From: UTCFX2 sp002050125
GTDB lineage: Bacteria; Chloroflexota; Anaerolineae; Anaerolineales; UBA4823
Length of the DNA: 64,000 nucleotides
Assembly: GCA_027494035.1 (NCBI GenBank)
Contig: JAOSJQ010000001.1
Coordinates: 3,534,001-3,598,000 of the forward strand
Reading direction: 5' to 3'
The position numbers and the translations under genes are program-made. This document shows, one piece after another, positions 35,264 through 43,831 of the stretch. Below the pieces are notes generated by a model that did no database searches, was not told where the DNA came from, and saw only the letters and a list, made by a program, of their open reading frames with translations. How positions within the stretch are numbered: position 1 is the first letter of the stretch; every line of letters starts with the position of its first letter.

Positions 35264-36691
35264 TTATTCCAGGATGCGCTTCCAGGCGGCATCGAGGGCA
35301 TCGACTATTTGTTGCACCGTCGTACCTGGGATAAAGGCTTCTTTGGTGATGTTGGTCAGGTCTTCCCAAGCCGTTACCGGGATATATAAATCAACCGCAT
35401 CGATGTAGTTCACAGAATCACCCCATTTGAGGGTCTGAACGTACAACGGATTCAGTTTGCTTTCATCGACTAACGTAACCTTCAATGGCGAGGTCATCCC
35501 TGCCACTTCCACAAAGCGGTCGATCATTTCTGGCTGGAAAAAGAACTTGACGAATTTTTCGACCGCATCGATCTTCTTGGCGCCGTTGCGAGTGATCCAC
35601 ACGCCCTTACCAATGAAACCAGCCGGAAGGATAGGCTTCTCCCAAGGTGAGTCTTCCGGGATCGGGAAGCCGCTTACGATGATGTGGTCCAACATTTCAG
35701 GCGGGGCTTCACTGAAGCTCCAAGAGCCCAAATGCGCCATCGCCGCCTTCTCAGAGTAGAATATCTGCTCCATTGCCGGAGGATCCAGACCCTCCGAGTT
35801 GTCTGCAAATACCCCGGCGTCTCTGAGCTTAACGAAGAGTTCAACACTTTTCACAAAGCTTTCACTCTCTGAGAAACCGCCCTGAGAATAAACTTTGCCA
35901 AACTCCTCGTTTGTCATGGTGGCGGAGTTGACCACGTTGAAGAACCCCTGACCGGGCCAGTCTGCGCCAGCGATCACCAGCGGTTGGTAGCCCGCCGCGC
36001 GAATTTTTGCCGAGTCCTCGATCAATTCGTCAATCGTTGTCGGGACTCGATCAATTCCGGCTTCTTTGAAGATTTTCATGTTGTACCACACCGGCCAGGT
36101 GAAACCTTCCAACGGGAATGCAACGATGTCCCCGTTTTCATCGGTGTACTGGGCAAGAGCCTCCTCTCTGAACCCATCTTTCAATCCCCATTCCACTATC
36201 AAGTCGGTGACTGGAATGGTAATCCCATCTTTTAGCCAATCTTTGGTCATGTAGGGATAGTTTTGCAAAATGATGTCGGGTTCTTCTCCCGCCAGGAAAG
36301 CCGTGCTCACTTTGGTGGGGATGTCGGTGTCGGCGAAAACCTCTTCCTGAATCTTAATATTCGGATAGGCTTTCATAAAATCTTCGTAGATGCTTTGGAG
36401 CGGTGGTCCTTTCGCGTCAACTTGCGCGCCCCAGTTGTCCATCACGTTAAGGACTATTTGCTCTTCTGCGGGTTCCGCAGTGGGTTGGACCGGGGCTTCA
36501 GTGACTTCAGGTTGAGCAGGCGCTTCAGTCGCGACAGGCTGGGCGGGGGCTTCAGTGACCGCAGGCTGAGCAGGCGCTTCAGTGGCGGCAGGGAGGGCAG
36601 TGGGCGAAACGGCTGGGGCGCAAGCTGCCAGAATCACTGAGAGAATGATCAAGAGCGTACACCATGTCAATCGGTTATTCTTCTGATTCAT
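35264..36691 (-). CDS. Extracellular sugar-binding lipoprotein (solute-binding protein family 1)
   Basis: This is a 475-residue protein with a lipoprotein signal peptide (LIILSVILAACAP, lipobox LAAC), so it is anchored outside the membrane. A low-complexity linker of TEAPAQP-type repeats (about residues 30-75) leads to a family 1 solute-binding domain with VNVV-type strands, PAMEQIFYSEKAAMAHLGSW and PILPAGFIGKGVWITRNGAK. The ATG at 36691 has AGGAG upstream and directly precedes the signal peptide. It captures the sugar for the two permeases encoded next. The sugar is not known. Confidence 0.9.
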   Translation of the reverse strand: MNQKNNRLTWCTLLIILSVILAACAPAVSPTALPAATEAPAQPAVTEAPAQPVATEAPAQPEVTEAPVQPTAEPAEEQIVLNVMDNWGAQVDAKGPPLQSIYEDFMKAYPNIKIQEEVFADTDIPTKVSTAFLAGEEPDIILQNYPYMTKDWLKDGITIPVTDLIVEWGLKDGFREEALAQYTDENGDIVAFPLEGFTWPVWYNMKIFKEAGIDRVPTTIDELIEDSAKIRAAGYQPLVIAGADWPGQGFFNVVNSATMTNEEFGKVYSQGGFSESESFVKSVELFVKLRDAGVFADNSEGLDPPAMEQIFYSEKAAMAHLGSWSFSEAPPEMLDHIIVSGFPIPEDSPWEKPILPAGFIGKGVWITRNGAKKIDAVEKFVKFFFQPEMIDRFVEVAGMTSPLKVTLVDESKLNPLYVQTLKWGDSVNYIDAVDLYIPVTAWEDLTNITKEAFIPGTTVQQIVDALDAAWKRILE

Positions 36692-36857
36692 CTTTTTCTC
36701 CTTTTCATATACTCTAACTTGGATGCTCAGGTATGGCATTGATTCAATTGTTATAGATACTTTGTTTCTAGGGCGCCTCCTTATTGATTGATAACGTGTT
36801 TTCAGCACTCATTCGATTAGCCATTATGAGATGGGCTGTCGCTTTATTAACGGCGCG

Positions 36858-37812
36858 CTACCAGCGCCTAGTACTGACCTCAACATTGGGGAGTATGCGG
36901 TACACATCGTCTGCATTGCATTCGCCGGTAGCCAGCGTCAGCACCGCGGCTGCTCCCGCCGCTGCCGCAAAATGAAGCGCTTCCTGAAACGTTTTGCCGC
37001 TGCTCATCTGCCAACAAAGCGCCGCGGAAACAGCATCGCCTGCGCCGGCGGCATTGTACGCTTGCTGCACCGGCGCCCGGGCGATGAAGCTGGCTTCGGG
37101 CGTAACAGCCAGGATCCCATCCGCTCCGCACGTCACCACAAAACAATCCAGATCGTATTCAAGCGCAACTTGCCGGACCACAGGGGTCAGGGTCGTGGGG
37201 GAAAGATCGGTTAATGAATGGGTTATTGCAGGGAAGGTCTCCTGAAACTCATTGCGATTCATTTTCGCAATTTCAGGGTGCGCAGCCAGTCCCCTGCGAA
37301 ACGGTTCTCCGCTGCAATCGATCAGCGTTTTACACCCATGCGCCCGGGCGCGTTCAATGTACTCCGCGTAGATCGAGGGGTCCGCGTTGCCCGGCAGGGA
37401 ACCGGCGCAGATGACCCACTGCGCCCCTTGACACAAACGTTCCAGTTCCTCGACAAGCTCCTGGTAATCTTGCGGTTTAGGGGTTATGCCGCCGTGTTTA
37501 ATATGCGTGACCGCGCCGCTTTCAGTCTCGGCGATGACGTAACAGATGCGGATTTCCCCTTCAACCCACACTGGCGCCGTGACAATGCCGTACTCTTCAA
37601 GGATTCCCTGCAACTCGCAGCCGTTCGCGCCTGCCAGCAGCGTCAAACCTGTGGTTTCAACGCCAAAACCGCGCAGTGCAACCGAAACATCCAGCCCTTT
37701 TCCGCCTACACAAGTAACTGCCTGACTGGCGGGAATATCACTGCCCGCAACAAACCGGGTCCACGACAAGCACCTGGTCGATCGCGGGGTTGAGTGTAAC
37801 AGTCAGCAGCAT
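36858..37812 (-). CDS. PfkB-family sugar-phosphate kinase (FruK/LacC type), interrupted by one frameshift near the start
   Basis: The start MLLTVTLNPAIDQVLVVD (ATG at 37812) is in a different frame from the rest. Removing one G from the G3 run at 37757-37759 joins it to RFVAGSDIPASQ, giving about 317 residues. LNPAID at the N-terminus and GGKGLDVSVALRGFG are signatures of the 1-phosphofructokinase/tagatose-6-phosphate kinase group. The catalytic motif is NAAGAGDAVSAAL near residue 260. It probably phosphorylates a ketose phosphate, making the substrate for the class II aldolase encoded just upstream. The frameshift is likely a sequence error. Confidence 0.82.
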
Positions 37813-37835
37813 GAGATTTATCTTTCCTTGAAGCC

Positions 37836-38438
37836 TCAGGGTTGCTGTGGCAGCATTCCCTGAGCGAGTACGCACCAGGCATTCCAGTTGATGCGCTCCA
37901 CAGCATCAAGGCAGCGATAGAGATCGGTGGACACCACAAAAATCCCGTGGCGCGTCAAAAGCAGCGGCGCGGCGAACCGGGTGATTAACTCCTCCTTATG
38001 CCTGAGGGCTTCGCAGACAGTGTTCGCCAACTCCATCGAGTGCGCCGGGGCAAAGGGCAGCGGCTCGATCACTCCAAATTTTTCCGTGGCTTCCAGAATC
38101 GGATTCATTGGGCGACCGGCTGCACAGAAAGGCAGCACATAAAAGGAATGCGCATGGATGATCGCCGTGGCGGAGGGAAACTCGCGATACACCGCGAGGT
38201 GCGCTTTGCCTTCGCGCGAAAAGTCCGGATGATCGAGGATGTCATCCGTGTTGAGGGGACCATGGACGATTGTTTGCGGGTCGACGCGCCAATGCTGTTT
38301 CGCGCCGCTGTAGCGCGGCGTCATAAATACTTCCTCACCCACGCGCATGCTGATGTTGCCGCCAGCGAAATCGGTCAGCCGGCGTTCAAAAAGCATCCGT
38401 CCGATATAGGCAATTGTTTCTTGAGGGGTCATATCCAT
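37836..38438 (-). CDS. Class II aldolase/adducin-family protein (fuculose-phosphate aldolase-like)
   Basis: This 200-residue protein has the class II aldolase fold: TDFAGGNISMRV near 24 with the phosphate-binding Gly-Asn-Ser, zinc ligands in IIHAHSFYVLPF (His-X-His), a later His in LLTRHGIFVV, and the acidic residue region around FGVIEPLPFA. Members split fuculose-, rhamnulose- or ribulose-type phosphates, or act as epimerases. The start at 38438 was chosen for its AGAGG spacing. It sits between the SIS and PfkB genes, suggesting a kinase-aldolase step in ketose phosphate breakdown; the actual sugar is unknown. Confidence 0.85.
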   Translation of the reverse strand: MDMTPQETIAYIGRMLFERRLTDFAGGNISMRVGEEVFMTPRYSGAKQHWRVDPQTIVHGPLNTDDILDHPDFSREGKAHLAVYREFPSATAIIHAHSFYVLPFCAAGRPMNPILEATEKFGVIEPLPFAPAHSMELANTVCEALRHKEELITRFAAPLLLTRHGIFVVSTDLYRCLDAVERINWNAWCVLAQGMLPQQP

Positions 38439-38456
38439 AATCACCTCTCTGCTCGC

Positions 38457-39521
38457 TTATGGACGCACAATCTCGATGAATGAAGTCGTGTTGCGTGACA
38501 AGTCGGGATTCACGCCCTGTTGAATCGCCAGGTAATAGGCGGCTAATTGGACAATTGGCAGATAAGCCAGCCCCTGAATCCGGTCATCCCAGCTAACCCC
38601 GGTTGAAACTACGTTGTTCAGCGCGCCAGTTTCCCAAGAATTGTCAGGAACAGCCGCCAGCGAAACCACACCCAGCTTTTGGCTATATTCTTCCATGACC
38701 GGGGCTTCCAGACCCCGTCCTGCCTGGCTGTACAAACCTAAAACCAACGTGTTCGCGTCCATCAGCGAGCGCGGACCGTGGCGCGATTCCAAGAAGGGGT
38801 AGCAGAAAGTCGGAACAAACGACATTTCCATCACTTTCAATGTGGCTTCGCGGACGATGCCGTACAGCGGACCGGCACCCAGGAAGAATACGCGCGATAT
38901 CTGACGCGATTCAATCACCTCGCGAACCACCGGCTCGGCATTCTGAAGAATGGATGTGAACGCCTCCGGCGCTGCGCGCAGATCATCTAGGTCGGCATCG
39001 AAACCGCTAATAATTGCGTTCAGGGTCAACGCTGCCATGTACATCGACGACAGCGAACGGGTTTGTGGCAGCGCGGCGTCATCGCCCTTGGGGAAATGAA
39101 TATTTAATCGAGTTAATCGCGACAACGGAGAATTTTCACGCGGCGAGAGCAAGATCGTGCGCCCTGGGTGTTTTTTATTGAACTCTTCAACCATCCAAAG
39201 GGCTTCAGTGGTGAGGCCCGATCGAGATAAGACAATCATGACTGGATTGGCTTTGCGGGTGAGGTATGCATCGGGGAATTGGATGAACTCATTACAAGGA
39301 ACCGCGCGCACGGAAATCCCAAGCTGTTGTTCCAACCCTATTGCAGCCGAAACGCCGGCGTAATAAGGCGAGGTACATCCGGTAAACAACACCTGGTCCG
39401 GTTGGGCTTCGCGCCAGAAATCGCGGATCTCATCGGTGCGCTCAGTAACGCGCTCAAAGGCTTGCTGCCAGGCTTCCGCCTGATGCGTGATCTCCTCATA
39501 ACATGTGTATTTTTCTGCCAT
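38457..39521 (-). CDS. Double SIS-domain sugar isomerase/deaminase (GlmS/AgaS/FrlB-like)
   Basis: This 354-residue protein has two SIS domains: the first with LFTGCTSPYYAGVSAA and VLSRSGLTTEALW (Ser/Thr phosphosugar loop), the second with FFLGAGPLYGIVREATLKVM and ESRHGPRSLM, which resembles the sugar-binding end of glucosamine-6-phosphate synthase. It lacks the glutaminase domain, so it is more like AgaS or fructosamine deglycases. It likely isomerises or deaminates an amino-sugar phosphate made by the ROK kinase encoded 23 bases upstream. AAGGAG precedes the ATG. Confidence 0.85.
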   Translation of the reverse strand: MAEKYTCYEEITHQAEAWQQAFERVTERTDEIRDFWREAQPDQVLFTGCTSPYYAGVSAAIGLEQQLGISVRAVPCNEFIQFPDAYLTRKANPVMIVLSRSGLTTEALWMVEEFNKKHPGRTILLSPRENSPLSRLTRLNIHFPKGDDAALPQTRSLSSMYMAALTLNAIISGFDADLDDLRAAPEAFTSILQNAEPVVREVIESRQISRVFFLGAGPLYGIVREATLKVMEMSFVPTFCYPFLESRHGPRSLMDANTLVLGLYSQAGRGLEAPVMEEYSQKLGVVSLAAVPDNSWETGALNNVVSTGVSWDDRIQGLAYLPIVQLAAYYLAIQQGVNPDLSRNTTSFIEIVRP

Positions 39522-39544
39522 GACTATCTCCTTAAATATAATTA

Positions 39545-40526
39545 TTACAGATGTTCAAACAGTTCGACCGTGGAACCAATGACACCAGTTTCTCCGGTCA
39601 GTTCGCCCAATTCGATACGCACCCCGTGGTAATAGTCGCCGGCGAGGCGGGCATAATTGCGATGATAGGCACCGACAAGCATTTCAAACCTCGCCCGCGC
39701 AGCATCCAAAAGTGGTTCACCGGCGCGGGCAGTGCCCCCTACCAGGCAGATCACCTCGGGCAGGAAGATCGGGGCGAGCGATGCGAGTAGCTCACCGGTG
39801 TACCCGCCGATCTCGCGCATTACCCGAACGGCAGGCTCTTCTCCATTGCGAGCCGCGCTGATCACCTCCTTAGCTGACATCTGCTTGCCGTAGACTTCCT
39901 GAGCAGTGCGTTCAATGCCGGCTGTTCCGATGAACGCCTCGCCGCAGCCGTGACAGCCTGCGGAACAGGTAATGGGAGAATCGGGTCGCAAAATCAGGTG
40001 ACCTGTGTCGCCAGCGCATCCGCCCGTGAAACGCATCAATTGCCCGTTCAAGACGATCCCCGCCGCCAGCCCGGTGCTCCATCGCAAGCGCCAGAAACCG
40101 CCGAGCACCCCGTCCGCGCCCATAAGTGTATTCTGCCAGGGTGTGCGCATTGGTATCATCGTTGACCACGACCGGCAGATTGAACTGTCGCTCGAGCATC
40201 CCTCGAATATTGACACCATGCAGCTCTGGAAGATTCATGCACAGAAAAGGTCCGGTTCGGTCCTGGTCTATCCAGCCTAGGAAGCAGGCTCCGATCCCAA
40301 TGATTGGACCCCCGGCTGAGTTTATCAACGCCTCGATTTCAAGCATAAGCTGGCTAAAAAAGCGGTCTCTGTCAAAGTGAGTGGAACGCGTCGGAAAGCT
40401 GCGCGCCATCCGGATTTCGCCATGCTGGTTGACCAAGCCAAGCTTGGTGAACGAGCCGCCAATATCAAGTCCTATGGCAAGCTTCTCGCCCTCAGTGCTT
40501 TGCGAGGAAACCTGTTGCGCATCCAT
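39545..40526 (-). CDS. ROK-family sugar kinase, interrupted by one frameshift
   Basis: The N-terminal part (40526 frame) has the ATP phosphate motif LAIGLDIGGSFTKLGLVN and the catalytic region VVVNDDTNAHTLAEY. The C-terminal part (ending at 39545) has GCAGDTGHLIL, a Cys-rich zinc-type segment CSAGCHGCGEAF and FLPEVICLVGGTA. The frames join as FLALAMSTGLAAGIVLNG if one base is removed near the C2 pair at 40079-40080, giving about 326 residues. ROK kinases phosphorylate glucose, N-acetylglucosamine, N-acetylmannosamine or fructose. The start overlaps the DeoR stop by one base (TGATG). Confidence 0.82.
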
Positions 40527-41296
40527 CAGGCGATAATGACCTCCACACCAGCTTCTTCGATTGCGTCTTTTTCATGAGCCGGAATACCGGAATCGGTAAC
40601 GATCTTCCCGATGCGCGAGAGCGGGCAAATATTGACAGTCGACACCCGGTTGAACTTGGTATAGTCGGCGGCGATAATCACCTCCCGTCCGATTTGCAGA
40701 ATCGCACGTTCCGTGGAAATATCCGGTCCAATATCATTCGTAATGCCGCCGGTGAGGCTGATCGACCGGGCGCCTAAGATCACTCGATCGACGTGTATCC
40801 CAGCAAGCATCATTTCAGCGAAATGTCCGTAGATTGTCGCTTCATCATAGCGAAACACCCCGCCGAGGACTACCAGGCGGGTTTGACCGGCGGTGGCGAA
40901 AGTATTGATCACCTGAAGGCTGTTTGTAATGACCGTTACCTGGTCTCGCTCTGCCAGCCCTTTTGCCACTTCGTGAACCGTCGTGCCGCCGCCCAAAAAG
41001 ATGGTTTCTCCATCCTGGATGAGGTTTGCCACCGCTGCGCCGATGGCGGCTTTCTCCTCAACCTGATCTCGACAACGGTTCAGGAACGGCGCCTGGGGTG
41101 GCGCAGTTTCGATAACGACCGCTCCGCCAGGGATGCGCTTTACCAAGCCTAGCTGCTCAAGTGCGTCGAGATCGCGCCTGGCGGTGGCGGTGCTGATGCC
41201 AAATACCGAGGAGATATCAGCGAAGGTGACGATATCTCGCCGTCCTGCAATCATCGTTTGCACGCCCATTAATCGGTTTTGGTTCGATCGACTCAT
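40526..41296 (-). CDS. DeoR-family transcriptional regulator
   Basis: This 256-residue regulator has an N-terminal winged helix-turn-helix (VTFADISSVFGISTATARRD, LDALEQLGLVKRIPGGAVV) and a C-terminal sugar-phosphate sensor domain with IFLGGGTTVHEVAKGL, VITNSLQVINTFA and VLGGVFRYDEATIYGH. The ATG at 41296 has AGAGG at a normal distance. It is the first gene of the minus-strand carbohydrate run and likely represses it until a sugar phosphate binds. Repeated AAGAATA-type boxes in the divergent region (41353-41415) are candidate binding sites. Confidence 0.92.
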   Translation of the reverse strand: MSRSNQNRLMGVQTMIAGRRDIVTFADISSVFGISTATARRDLDALEQLGLVKRIPGGAVVIETAPPQAPFLNRCRDQVEEKAAIGAAVANLIQDGETIFLGGGTTVHEVAKGLAERDQVTVITNSLQVINTFATAGQTRLVVLGGVFRYDEATIYGHFAEMMLAGIHVDRVILGARSISLTGGITNDIGPDISTERAILQIGREVIIAADYTKFNRVSTVNICPLSRIGKIVTDSGIPAHEKDAIEEAGVEVIIA

Positions 41297-41352
41297 AACT
41301 GCCTCTTCATTCAAACAAGCGCTATGTTGACATAATCATATCACGATTATCG

Positions 41353-41415
41353 AAGAATATGATATACTCATTGCATGATTTTAAGAATATGACTGATTAC
41401 CGCATAGTATTCTTA
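41353..41415. promoter_or_regulatory. Divergent control region with three AAGAATA-type boxes (candidate DeoR operators)
   Basis: AAGAATATGA occurs at 41353-41362 and again at 41383-41392, exactly 30 bases apart (about three helical turns). An inverted copy, TATTCTTA, lies at 41408-41415 and mirrors TAAGAATA at 41382-41389. The second box falls between a TTGCAT (-35, 41371-41376) and a TGATTA (-10, 41394-41399) with a 17-base spacer, a plausible promoter for the URO-D-like gene at 41463. A repressor bound here would block it and probably also the DeoR promoter. Confidence 0.5.
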
Positions 41416-41462
41416 ATTGGAAGACAACTCATAAGACAACTCGCTTTGGAGGAAAACCTGGC

Positions 41463-42569
41463 ATGACCGAATTGACCAACCGCCAACGCTTCTTGCGCAC
41501 TTTTACTGGTGAGGAAATTGATCACATCCCTTTTCTGGATATTATGGGGTTTTGGGATTCCTGTCTGGATCGTTGGAAGACGGAGGGGTTAGCGCAGGAT
41601 GCTGACGCCGCGACCGTGCGCAAGATCGTGGGATTTGAAGGAGGGCTGGGGGCTTTTCTCGAGATAAATTCATTTGTTTGGCCGGCGTTCGAACGAAAGG
41701 TCGTCCGCGAGGAAGGAGACAAGGTTTACACGCGCAACAGTTGGGGCGCGATTGAGATCCTGCTTGAGGATTCCGAATTTTTGCCGATTACAGTGGAAGG
41801 ACCGGTAAGCGACCGAGAAAGCTGGGAGAAGCTAAAGGTGCGTTTGCAGCCCAATATGCCAGAGCGCTTGCCCGAGAATTGGGCATCCATGTGTGAGAAA
41901 GCGCGCCAGAGTGGAGACCCGGTTTATTCAGGCGAATTGCCCAATGGCTTTTTTGGCAGCGTGCGAGAGTTAATGGGTTTTGAACGCCAGGTCATGGTGT
42001 TTTATGACGACCCCGGTCTCATGGAAGATATGTTAGACACGCTATGCGATTTGTGGATTGCCGTTTACACCCGCGTCATGCAAGATATTCAATTGGATTA
42101 TTTCTATATCTGGGAAGACATGTGTTATAAGGGGGGACCATTGATCAGCCCAGCCTTGTTTCGCCAATTCCTTTTGCCGCGTTACCAGCGCCTGTCAGAG
42201 GCGCTGCGCGCCAGCGGCTGCCCAAATATTTTCGTGGACAGCGATGGCGACATGCGCAAGTTGGTTCCCCTATGGATCGAAGGCGGGGTGAACATAACCT
42301 TCCCCTGGGAGACACAGTTTGGATTGGACATTACCGAGGTCCGGCGTCAGTTCAAGACCCTGGGAATGATGGGCGGATTGAACAAATACGCTCTGCGAGC
42401 TGGGCGGTCGGCGATCGACAAAGAGTTAGAAAAGCTGCCATTTATGCTGGAGCATGGATATTACATCCCTGGCTTGGACCACGGCGTTCCTGATGACGTG
42501 TCATGGGATGATTACCTCTATTTCTATGACCGGCTGCGCGAGCTGATCTGGCGTTACACAGCAAGGTGA
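41463..42569 (+). CDS. Uroporphyrinogen decarboxylase (URO-D)-superfamily protein, not HemE
   Basis: This is a 368-residue protein with the URO-D TIM-barrel layout: RQRFLRTFTGEEIDHIPF at the N-terminus, YFYIWEDMCYKGGPLISPAL in the middle, IFVDSDGDMRKLVPLWIEGG, and PGLDHGVPDDVSWDDYLYF near the end. In place of HemE substrate motifs it resembles the MtaA/CmuA-like and uncharacterised URO-D group, which includes corrinoid methyltransferases and many unknown enzymes found beside sugar loci in Chloroflexota. GGAGG lies 11 bases upstream of the ATG. It is transcribed away from the DeoR gene and shares its control region, so it may belong to the same regulon. No corrinoid protein is encoded nearby. 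Confidence 0.75.
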   Translation: MTELTNRQRFLRTFTGEEIDHIPFLDIMGFWDSCLDRWKTEGLAQDADAATVRKIVGFEGGLGAFLEINSFVWPAFERKVVREEGDKVYTRNSWGAIEILLEDSEFLPITVEGPVSDRESWEKLKVRLQPNMPERLPENWASMCEKARQSGDPVYSGELPNGFFGSVRELMGFERQVMVFYDDPGLMEDMLDTLCDLWIAVYTRVMQDIQLDYFYIWEDMCYKGGPLISPALFRQFLLPRYQRLSEALRASGCPNIFVDSDGDMRKLVPLWIEGGVNITFPWETQFGLDITEVRRQFKTLGMMGGLNKYALRAGRSAIDKELEKLPFMLEHGYYIPGLDHGVPDDVSWDDYLYFYDRLRELIWRYTAR

Positions 42570-42653
42570 TTGGTCGCTGTTCCAGCCGGAACATCAGCTC
42601 CCTCCACTGACCCCTGGACAGGCGGTTAATCGGATATCTTGGGTTTTTTAACC

Positions 42654-42682
42654 TTGATATACCGATTATTCGCGGATATAAT
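42654..42682 (+). promoter_or_regulatory. Strong sigma-70-type promoter for the leader RNA and IclR operon
   Basis: TTGATA (42654-42659) and TATAAT (42677-42682) are separated by exactly 17 bases, close to consensus. The predicted start of transcription is near 42689, about 280 bases before the IclR start codon, leaving a long structured leader. The -35 box lies in an imperfect inverted repeat spanning about 42629-42666 (ATCGGATATC with GATATACCGAT), which may be the terminator hairpin of the URO-D-like gene or a protein-binding site. Confidence 0.65.
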
Positions 42683-42689
42683 AAACCCC

Positions 42690-42830
42690 GACACCCTGAC
42701 TGGTGGTACACAGCTGCGTTGTATTAGCCAGACGGGTAGTTATAACCCACATACGCGTTGTCCGCCGAAAGGCGCCCACCGAGCATCGTTATGGTAATTG
42801 TCCTAAACCGGCTCCACGGTTCGCTTCTCA
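42690..42830 (+). ncRNA. Structured leader RNA, candidate molybdenum-cofactor (Moco) RNA motif
   Basis: Within this 399-base gap the first 140 transcribed bases can fold compactly. GGTGG at 42702-42706 pairs with CCACC at 42776-42780. Inside it are GGGT/ACCC (42734-42737 with 42745-42748) and a CGCC-GAAA-GGCG hairpin with a GNRA tetraloop (42763-42774). AACCG/CGGTT with loop GCTCCA follows at 42806-42821. A GNRA-capped stem followed by CCCACC and then AACCGGCTCC matches my memory of the Moco RNA motif, a presumed riboswitch found upstream of Mo-cofactor and Mo-enzyme genes. The operon downstream encodes a molybdenum hydroxylase, which fits. The family call is from memory; the structure and location are what the sequence shows. 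Confidence 0.45.
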
Positions 42831-42846
42831 AGTTGTAAGTTCGAAA

Positions 42847-42924
42847 ATGTCATAAAAATCATATGACATTCATCACTTTACTGTACCTGTCTGCGTTTGC
42901 TAAAATATTTCATACTAATGAAAT
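42847..42924. promoter_or_regulatory. Two palindromic sites upstream of the IclR gene (candidate operators)
   Basis: ATGTCAT (42847-42853) and ATGACAT (42863-42869) form a 7-bp inverted repeat with a 9-base spacer. ATTTCAT (42907-42913) and ATGAAAT (42918-42924) form another with a 4-base spacer. Both are AT-rich and lie 45-120 bases before the IclR start, a usual place for autoregulation. The first could instead be a hairpin of the leader RNA expression platform. Confidence 0.4.
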
Positions 42925-42968
42925 GATTTCGGCTATATGAAAAATCGAGGTAGGTCAGGTTCTTAGAG

Positions 42969-43772
42969 ATGGATACCTTCAAGCGAGACCTCGTCAAATC
43001 AGCCGCAAGATCGCTGGATATTCTGGAATATCTGGCGGATTACCCCGGGGGCGCCAGCCTCACCGATCTGCACCAGCGCCTGCACATCCCCGTGAGCAGC
43101 CTGCATAATATCGTCATGACCATGGTAAATAAAGGCTTCCTGCTGCGTCAGGAGAGTTCCCTGATATACCACCTCGGTCCCAAGATTGGTCAGCTCGCCA
43201 ATAGTTATTTTGAGCAGGTGGATTTGATCCAACTGGCTGACCCATATATGTGTCGTTTAGCCCGCTTAACCGGTGAAACCACCAGCCTGACAGTGCTGCG
43301 CGGTAATCTGGTCGTTTTTATTCACAAGGTGAATGGCGAAAGCGCGCGGCAAATTGTCAATCCGGTTGGAACGATGTTGGCTGCACACGCCACCGGCGCT
43401 GGGAAAGCCATGCTGGCGTACTTACCCGAGAACGAACTTGACCGCTTGTATCCGCACGAAGATTTAGAAAGGTTTGCGTTAGCCACCATCACCTCAAAAA
43501 GCAAATTGAAAGAAAAACTCCAAGAAATCATCCGGGATGGATTCGCGTTTGACGAAGAAGAGTCAACACCGGGCATTTGGGCGGTCGCGGGCTGTATTCG
43601 CGACCGGCATGGCTTACCCGTGGCTTCGATCAGCATCGCGGGGCTGGTGGGGCACATCAAAACCAAGAATTATCCAGAGTGGTGTCAGCCCATCCGCGAA
43701 ATGACCGCGGAGATGAGCACGGCTTTGGGCTTCCGCCCTACCGGGCAAAAGGCTCTCGTTAGCACGACCTGA
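42969..43772 (+). CDS. IclR-family transcriptional regulator
   Basis: This 267-residue regulator has an N-terminal winged helix (SAARSLDILEYLADYPGGAS and LTDLHQRLHIPVSSLHNIV) and a C-terminal effector domain of the IclR/GAF-like type with AAHATGAGKAMLAYLP, GFAFDEEESTPGIWAVAGCI and LPVASISIAGLVG. IclR proteins commonly sense aromatic or carboxylic acids and control their degradation. It is the first gene after the leader RNA and precedes the flavoprotein gene by 59 bases, so it is the likely specific regulator of the whole 43832-55940 run. Only a weak ribosome site (AGGT) is visible. Confidence 0.92.
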   Translation: MDTFKRDLVKSAARSLDILEYLADYPGGASLTDLHQRLHIPVSSLHNIVMTMVNKGFLLRQESSLIYHLGPKIGQLANSYFEQVDLIQLADPYMCRLARLTGETTSLTVLRGNLVVFIHKVNGESARQIVNPVGTMLAAHATGAGKAMLAYLPENELDRLYPHEDLERFALATITSKSKLKEKLQEIIRDGFAFDEEESTPGIWAVAGCIRDRHGLPVASISIAGLVGHIKTKNYPEWCQPIREMTAEMSTALGFRPTGQKALVSTT

Positions 43773-43831
43773 AATTTGGTATCGGCGACGGTTTTCAGAG
43801 TAGTTGTAGAAACAATCTTGCAGGAGCGAAT

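Noticed and set aside
17002..41296. The long single-strand carbohydrate region as a genomic island or mobile element
   Set aside because: No integrase, transposase, tRNA-linked direct repeats or clear base-composition break was seen at its ends; the only tRNA is 15 kb away.
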